8,296 bases of DNA, from the NCBI GenBank assembly GCA_023139655.1, contig JAGLNE010000081.1, positions 1-8,296 on the forward strand, written 5' to 3'. The stretch is from Candidatus Parcubacteria bacterium. GTDB taxonomy: Bacteria; Patescibacteriota; Patescibacteriia; Patescibacteriales; UBA12075. Made by a program: the position numbers and the translations under genes. Below, in pieces: positions 4,384 through 8,296 of the stretch. Under the pieces are notes generated by a model. The model was not told where the DNA came from. It worked only from the letters and a program-made list of their open reading frames with translations, and did no database searches. Every line of letters starts with the position of its first letter. The stretch's first letter is position 1.

Positions 4384-5499
4384 ATGAAATTATTAATATT
4401 AACCCAAAAAGTTGATAAAAACGACGCTATTTTGGGCTTTTTTTACGATTGGCTGCGTGTTTTTGCCGCTCACTGTGAAAAGGTAACGGTTATTTGTTTG
4501 TATAAAGGAGAATATGATTTGCCAAGCAATGTAAAGGTTTTGTCTTTAGGAAAAGAAAGGATAGACAGTAGACAGCAGACAGTAGACAGCAGGAATATAC
4601 TGCAGCGGTTTTTCTATATTATTAGATTTTACAGATATATTATAAACGAACGATGTAACTATTCAAACGTATTTGTTCATATGAATCCGGAGTATGTTGT
4701 GTTGGGTGGCTTGTTTTGGAAATTGTTAAATAAAAAAATTGCCTTATGGTACACGCATAAGGCAGTTAATTTTAAGTTAAGATTAGCCGAAAAGTTCACT
4801 GATATTATTTTTACCGCTTCTAAGGAGAGTTTTAGACTGCCAAGTAAGAAGGTTAAAGTTGTCGGGCATGGGATTGATTATCAAAAATTAAAAATTAAAA
4901 ATTTAGAATTATATAATGCCCCAGGGGTAAAAATTGATTCAAAATTCAAAATTCAAAATTCAAAATTCACGCTAATTACTGTTGGGAGAATTTCTTCTTC
5001 TAAAGATATTAAAACCTTGATTAAAGCGGTGGAAAGAATTAAGAATGTTAAATTTGACGTTATTGGCGGGCCACTGGATGAAGAAGATAAAAAATATGCA
5101 AAAGAGTTAAAGCAGATAGTTAAAGAAAAAAATTTGGAAAGTAAAATTAATTTTGTTGGTCCAATACCGAATAAAGATATTATTAGTTATTATCAGGACG
5201 CGGATTTGTTTATTCATGCCAGTCAGACCGGTAGTCTGGACAAAGTTGTTTTGGAGGCAATGGCTTGCGGCTTGCCAGTAGTTTCATGCAATGACGCAAT
5301 TAAGAATGATTTACTGCGTAAGTATCCGGATTTAATTTATAGAAAAGGGGACTATCAAGCGTTGGCTAAGAGGATTGAAGAAATAATTAATATTAGTAAG
5401 GAGAAACGACAAGAATTAGGAAAGGAATTAAGAAATATTATAAAAAATAATCATAGTTTGGAAAAATTAATTACAACGATATGCAAAAATTATCTATAA
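4384..5499 (+). CDS. GT4-family glycosyltransferase with heptamer-repeat insertions
   Basis: This is a 371-residue two-domain (GT-B) retaining glycosyltransferase. The N-terminal acceptor domain spans about 1-165. The C-terminal donor-binding domain starts at TLITVGRISSSKDIKTLIKAVE (196-217). It continues through GGP, INFVGPIPNKDIISYYQDADLFIHAS (255-280) and ends the core with TGSLDKVVLEAMACGLPVVS (282-301). In the usual EX7E motif the second Glu is E291, but the position of the first is G283. N-terminal targeting and membrane segments are not evident, so it is probably cytoplasmic or peripheral. Three short tandem repeats add residues at about 60-70, 167-176 and 185-195. The gene is AT-rich, starts 1 nt after the AbrB-like gene and overlaps the GT2 gene by 19 nt. 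Donor and acceptor are unknown; surface polysaccharide or glycolipid synthesis is the likely role. Confidence 0.88.
   Translation: MKLLILTQKVDKNDAILGFFYDWLRVFAAHCEKVTVICLYKGEYDLPSNVKVLSLGKERIDSRQQTVDSRNILQRFFYIIRFYRYIINERCNYSNVFVHMNPEYVVLGGLFWKLLNKKIALWYTHKAVNFKLRLAEKFTDIIFTASKESFRLPSKKVKVVGHGIDYQKLKIKNLELYNAPGVKIDSKFKIQNSKFTLITVGRISSSKDIKTLIKAVERIKNVKFDVIGGPLDEEDKKYAKELKQIVKEKNLESKINFVGPIPNKDIISYYQDADLFIHASQTGSLDKVVLEAMACGLPVVSCNDAIKNDLLRKYPDLIYRKGDYQALAKRIEEIINISKEKRQELGKELRNIIKNNHSLEKLITTICKNYL
4563..4593 (+). repeat. 7-bp tandem array 1 in the GT4 gene
   Basis: The 14-bp unit AGACAGTAGACAGC occurs twice in perfect tandem (4563-4576, 4577-4590). Each unit is itself two heptamers, AGACAGT and AGACAGC, and the array is followed by AGG. 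It encodes about residues 60-70 (IDSRQQTVDSR), a polar stretch inside the N-terminal domain. Confidence 0.85.
4883..4910 (+). repeat. 7-bp tandem array 2 in the GT4 gene
   Basis: There are three perfect copies of AAAAATT (4883-4903) plus a degenerate fourth, TAGAATT (4904-4910). The array encodes about residues 167-176 (QKLKIKNLEL) at the start of the linker between the two GT-B domains. Confidence 0.75.
4938..4968 (+). repeat. 7-bp tandem array 3 in the GT4 gene
   Basis: There are four perfect copies of TTCAAAA (4938-4965) followed by TTC. The array encodes about residues 185-195 (DSKFKIQNSKF) in the interdomain linker, just before the first strand of the donor-binding domain. Confidence 0.9.
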
Positions 5500-6182
5500 T
5501 TATTCCAATATATAATGAGGCAAACACGGTTGGGGAGTTGATTAAAAGAGTGGAGGCGGTTAATTTAGATAATATCACCAAAGAATTGGTGCTGATTGAT
5601 GACGGCTCAACTGACGGCACAGTTTCCATCCTTCGGAAATATAAAGACAAATACAAAGTAATTATTAAGAAAAAAAACCAGGGCAAGGGCGCGGCAGTTC
5701 GGACCGGCTACGCGGCCGCTACCGGTGATATTGTCATAGTGCAGGACGCGGATCTGGAATATGACCCAAGTGAGTATAAGGAAATGATCGCACCGATACT
5801 GGCCGGCAAGGCTGACGCGGTTTATGGTTCTCGGTTTATTTCCAGCAAGCCTCACCGGGTTTTGTATTATTGGCATTATCTGGGTAATCAATTGCTTACA
5901 CTTTTTTCTAATATGTGCACTAATTTGAATTTGACTGATATGGAAACCTGCTATAAGGCCATGAATCGGAAAGCCTTGGATTTGATACTGCCCAAGTTAA
6001 GCTCTAACCGTTTTGGTATTGAGCCGGAAACTACCGCGCTGCTAGCTAGAAATAAATTACGGATTTATGAAATAGGCATATCTTACTCCGGCCGGACATA
6101 TGAAGAAGGAAAAAAAATAAATTGGAAAGATGGAGTTTCCGCGGTTTGGTGCATAATAAAATTTAATTTATTGAGAAGATAA
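5481..6182 (+). CDS. GT2-family glycosyltransferase (polyprenyl/dolichol-phosphate sugar transferase-like)
   Basis: This is a 233-residue GT-A enzyme. SIIIPIYNEANTVGELIKRV (5-24) is the nucleotide-binding start, LVLIDDGSTDGT (36-47) the first acidic motif and QDADLEYDP (88-96) the DxD-type metal and donor site (D89, D91). NQGKGAAVRTG (66-76) and YGSRF (115-119) follow, then NRFGIEPETTALLAR (176-190). This order matches DPM1-like enzymes that move a sugar from a nucleotide donor to a polyprenyl phosphate on the cytoplasmic side. There is no C-terminal transmembrane pair, so it is the short, membrane-associated type. The first 19 nt overlap the GT4 gene. Its codons look richer in GC than those of GT4, which may mean a different history. 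The sugar cannot be predicted. Confidence 0.9.
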   Translation: MQKLSIIIPIYNEANTVGELIKRVEAVNLDNITKELVLIDDGSTDGTVSILRKYKDKYKVIIKKKNQGKGAAVRTGYAAATGDIVIVQDADLEYDPSEYKEMIAPILAGKADAVYGSRFISSKPHRVLYYWHYLGNQLLTLFSNMCTNLNLTDMETCYKAMNRKALDLILPKLSSNRFGIEPETTALLARNKLRIYEIGISYSGRTYEEGKKINWKDGVSAVWCIIKFNLLRR

Positions 6183-6218
6183 TTGTTTAATAAAAAAATT
6201 TAATTGTTTGTTTTTTGG

Positions 6219-6247
6219 AAAACCCTAGCTCTCTGGCTAGGTGTTTT
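6219..6247. terminator. Possible bidirectional terminator between convergent genes
   Basis: The stem CCTAGC (6224-6229) / GCTAGG (6236-6241) has a 6-nt loop. With one bulged T it extends to AAAAC/GTTTT (6219-6223 with 6243-6247). It lies between the + strand GT2 gene and the - strand dehydrogenase and overlaps the last codons of the latter. The T-runs are only four long and belong to the stem, so its strength is uncertain. Confidence 0.5.
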
Positions 6248-7199
6248 GCAACCCAACAACTATTTTGTTTGCTATAAAAATATCCGTTGCTTCTCTTGAT
6301 TCATGGGTCATACCGCCAATATGGGGAACAATAATTAAATTTTGATTATTTTTTGCATATTCTACCAGCGGGTGGTTTGAAAAATTTTTATTAAAATTTA
6401 ATTCATTGGCCAAAACATCAGTTGCATATCCGGCAATTTTTTTTGTTTGCAATGATTTTAAAAGCTTATTTTCATCTACGATTCTGCCGCGAGAAGTATT
6501 AATTAAATATGCTGAATTTTTCATCTTTTCAAAGGCATGGATATCAAACATATTTTCAGTTTCATCATTTAGATGAACATGAATAGAAATAACATCACTT
6601 CTTTTTAACAATTTTTCAAAATCAACTTTCTCACAGTTCAGGTTATCAAACACCGCCGCGTCAATATATGGATCAAATCCGACTATTTTCATGCCAAAAG
6701 CATTTCCATATTTCGCCATCCAGGAACCAAGCCTGCCTAATCCAACAATGCCTAATGTTTGTTTATATAGATTGTGCCCGCGAAAAGATTCTCTATCCCA
6801 TTCATGTCTTTTTACAGAATCAAAAGCATAAGGTGTTGATCTAAGAAGGTCTATTATTAAACCAAAAGCAAGCTCTGCCGTGCCGGTGATAGTATTTAAA
6901 AATTTTGTTTCATTGCGCAAGCTCACGATCTGAATATTTTTTTCTTTGGCATATTCTGTGTCAATATGATCAAGCCCGGTTGTTGCCGTGGCAATGATTT
7001 TCAAATTTTTACCTTTATCAATCACTTTTTTGTTAATATTCAATCCAAGCCCAACCACTAGAATATTATAATCACTGATTTTTTCCCCAAGCTCATCTTG
7101 CGTTAAATCCAAACAATCAACACTGCCAATTTTTTTTAAAACTTCTTTAGCTTTTTTTGTATATTTTGATCCAATTGTATTTAATATTTTATTTTTCAT
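6237..7199 (-). CDS. D-isomer-specific 2-hydroxyacid dehydrogenase (phosphoglycerate dehydrogenase-like)
   Basis: This is a 320-residue NAD-dependent dehydrogenase. The substrate-binding part contains LKIIATATTGLDHIDTEYAKEKNI (66-89), and the inserted Rossmann domain has GIVGLGRLG (150-158) with acid D176 after the second strand. The catalytic residues expected for the family are present: R237 in NTSRGRIVDE, E266 in TDVLANE and H293 in PHIGGMTHE. There is no C-terminal ACT domain, unlike long SerA. The reaction would be oxidation of a D-2-hydroxyacid or reduction of a 2-oxoacid. It overlaps the methyltransferase gene by 11 nt, and a cytidylyltransferase-like gene lies upstream. This hints at a role in making an unusual surface sugar or acyl group rather than serine. 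The substrate cannot be set by sequence alone. Confidence 0.9.
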   Translation of the reverse strand: MKNKILNTIGSKYTKKAKEVLKKIGSVDCLDLTQDELGEKISDYNILVVGLGLNINKKVIDKGKNLKIIATATTGLDHIDTEYAKEKNIQIVSLRNETKFLNTITGTAELAFGLIIDLLRSTPYAFDSVKRHEWDRESFRGHNLYKQTLGIVGLGRLGSWMAKYGNAFGMKIVGFDPYIDAAVFDNLNCEKVDFEKLLKRSDVISIHVHLNDETENMFDIHAFEKMKNSAYLINTSRGRIVDENKLLKSLQTKKIAGYATDVLANELNFNKNFSNHPLVEYAKNNQNLIIVPHIGGMTHESREATDIFIANKIVVGLQNT

Positions 7200-8127
7200 A
7201 TCTATAAATTAAATTTATATATTTAAATAGTTTCCTTCGCGCTCTCCAGAAAAAGTTTATAAAACCATATTTAATTTCCATTTTTTTAAATTCTCTGAAA
7301 AGTCTTTTTTTGTCATCTTTAATAGGGGTATTAACAAAATTTGATTTTTTTGCGACTATTTGCAAAAGGCCAAGTCTCATTTTTGTTTTTTTTGTCCTAT
7401 TAATTTTTATCACCTCAAACCCCGCTTGTTGCAACAAGCTAGTCAAGGAAATATCCGTATAGTAATGAGTATGAACAAATTTAAAAAAAGCCATAATTCC
7501 TTTTTTATAAAAATTCATACCCATATAATCCGGGGTATCTAAAAACAAATACCCATTTGAATCAAGTAATTCCCTCATTTTTTTAAGGCTGTTAATCGGA
7601 TTTAAAACATGCTCGATCATAGCCGTGGCAGTAACAATATTATATTTTTTATTTATTTTATGTTTTTCTATTGAACCCTCATGTATTTCAAAGCCCATTT
7701 TCCTGGAAAAATCAATGGCATTTCTACTTATTTCCAATCCTTCCCCCCTTATCCCTCTTTGTTTTAATAAATACAACAAAATTCCGTTGCCACTACCAAT
7801 ATCTATTAATCTTAGATCTTTTTTCTTTCTAGGAATATTTTCTAAAAGAAAATCAATTGCTTTAATTCTTTCATCGTAGCGATTATCATTTTTTATAATT
7901 TCTTCTATGGTTTTATTTACAGGCTTTGAGCGATCATGTTTTTTATAATAGCTACAATAATCATCTTTATCATGCTGAGGGTTTAAAAACACTAAACCAC
8001 AATTAGAGCAAATAACCACATTACTATACTCACTAACAAAATCAGCTTTTCTTTTATTCTTTATTTTTACCAAAAGTTCATGGTTGTCGCTATTGCAATT
8101 TGCGCATTTTATATATCGCTTTGACAT
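7189..8127 (-). CDS. Class I SAM-dependent methyltransferase with N-terminal zinc ribbon
   Basis: This is a 312-residue protein. Cysteine pairs C8-x2-C11 and C40-x2-C43 form a likely zinc ribbon, followed by NPQ. The Rossmann methyltransferase core starts with motif I LIDIGSGNGILL (107-118). It continues with GLEIS (130-134), an acidic strand end, then the ATAMIEHVLNPINSLKKM (167-184) and GYLFLDTPDY (192-201) elements typical of the Methyltransf_23 group. This layout is common among sugar or lipid methyltransferases in polysaccharide clusters, so a C- or O-methyltransferase acting on a nucleotide sugar or glycan is likely. The basic C-terminal tail (FWRARRKLFKYINLIYRYEK) may contact membrane. 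It starts 3 nt after the upstream cytidylyltransferase-like gene and overlaps the dehydrogenase by 11 nt, so the three form an operon. The gene is visibly AT-rich. Confidence 0.87.
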   Translation of the reverse strand: MSKRYIKCANCNSDNHELLVKIKNKRKADFVSEYSNVVICSNCGLVFLNPQHDKDDYCSYYKKHDRSKPVNKTIEEIIKNDNRYDERIKAIDFLLENIPRKKKDLRLIDIGSGNGILLYLLKQRGIRGEGLEISRNAIDFSRKMGFEIHEGSIEKHKINKKYNIVTATAMIEHVLNPINSLKKMRELLDSNGYLFLDTPDYMGMNFYKKGIMAFFKFVHTHYYTDISLTSLLQQAGFEVIKINRTKKTKMRLGLLQIVAKKSNFVNTPIKDDKKRLFREFKKMEIKYGFINFFWRARRKLFKYINLIYRYEK

Positions 8128-8130
8128 AGA

Positions 8131-8296
8131 TTATTTTTTATTTTTTCGAATCAAAATTTCAGCCAGATCAAAATCTATTGGTTCATTAATATCTGCTGAC
8201 CTTTCTTCGGGCATGACATATGGCCGTGAAATTTTGCCAAATAAGTCGCCTTGCATTATCAAATCAGTTTTAGTCAAATATATTGCACAGTTTCTT
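8131..8296 (-). CDS. CMP-sugar cytidylyltransferase-like protein, C-terminal end (5' part outside window)
   Basis: Reading the - strand from the right edge gives 54 residues and a TAA at 8133-8131: NCAIYLTKTDLI...GKISRPYVMPEERSADINEPIDFDLAEILI. The pattern NxAIY, then PYVMPxERSxDIxxxxDFxxAE, is the C-terminal signature of acylneuraminate (NeuA-like) cytidylyltransferases, which charge sialic, legionaminic, pseudaminic or Kdo-like acids with CTP. The metal-binding DI and DF acids at the end are intact. The catalytic N-terminal part lies outside the window, so the exact sugar is unknown. The stop lies 3 nt from the methyltransferase start. Confidence 0.8.
   Translation of the reverse strand, partial: RNCAIYLTKTDLIMQGDLFGKISRPYVMPEERSADINEPIDFDLAEILIRKNKK

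Noticed and set aside
4938..4968. Tandem copies considered as a CRISPR array
   Set aside because: The units are 7 bp with no spacers, lie inside a coding frame, and no cas genes are present.
5607..5891. 94-residue - strand open frame opposite the GT2 gene
   Set aside because: The GT2 motifs (DDGSTDGT, QDADLEYDP) are on the + strand; the - frame has no domain signal.
7625..7879. 84-residue + strand open frame opposite the methyltransferase, and the 60-residue frame at 7360-7542
   Set aside because: These are hydrophobic shadow frames over a clear methyltransferase core, with no start context or promoter.
1..8296. Recoding of TGA (as in Gracilibacteria or SR1)
   Set aside because: All genes close with TAA or TAG and none needs an in-frame TGA read-through, so the standard code suffices.

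Overview
The window looks like part of a small, AT-rich bacterial genome, most likely a Candidate Phyla Radiation (Patescibacteria/Parcubacteria-like) organism. That placement is an inference. It rests on mostly absent Shine-Dalgarno sequences, tightly packed genes, standard TAA/TAG stops, a tRNA without an encoded CCA, and short repeat-derived peptides inserted in frame in otherwise conserved proteins. A search of 16S or ribosomal proteins from the same contig would settle it.

Left block, + strand (1-3300): the 3' end of NAD-dependent DNA ligase (ligA), then gatC and gatA (amidotransferase subunits that make Gln-tRNA and/or Asn-tRNA), a membrane-anchored DsbA-like thiol oxidoreductase, tRNA-Ser(GGA) and a strong intrinsic terminator. 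gatB is not in the window. GatA carries an extra segment of about 34 residues, encoded by a GC-rich palindromic element, and another inverted-repeat element fills the gatC-gatA gap.

Middle block (3300-4190): a type II toxin-antitoxin pair on the - strand (Phd/YefM-like antitoxin, RelE-like toxin). It has a well-formed promoter whose -10 box lies inside a TGTAC-containing palindromic operator. Next comes about 300 bp without genes that is packed with inverted repeats: small GCGTAA hairpins, a perfect 33-bp inverted repeat that can form a very long hairpin, and a perfect 26-bp palindrome at the start of an AbrB-like regulator gene. This is the most unusual stretch of the window.

Right block, + strand (4197-6182): a likely operon of an AbrB-like DNA-binding protein, a GT4 glycosyltransferase and a GT2 (polyprenyl-phosphate sugar transferase-like) glycosyltransferase, with a 1-nt gap and a 19-nt overlap. 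The GT4 gene contains three separate tandem arrays, all with a 7-bp period.

Far right block, - strand (6237-8296), convergent with the previous one: the 3' end of a CMP-sugar cytidylyltransferase-like gene, a zinc-ribbon/SAM methyltransferase and a D-2-hydroxyacid dehydrogenase. The three are nearly contiguous (3-nt gap, 11-nt overlap). Together with the two glycosyltransferases they suggest a cell-surface glycan region. The exact sugar cannot be read from the sequence.
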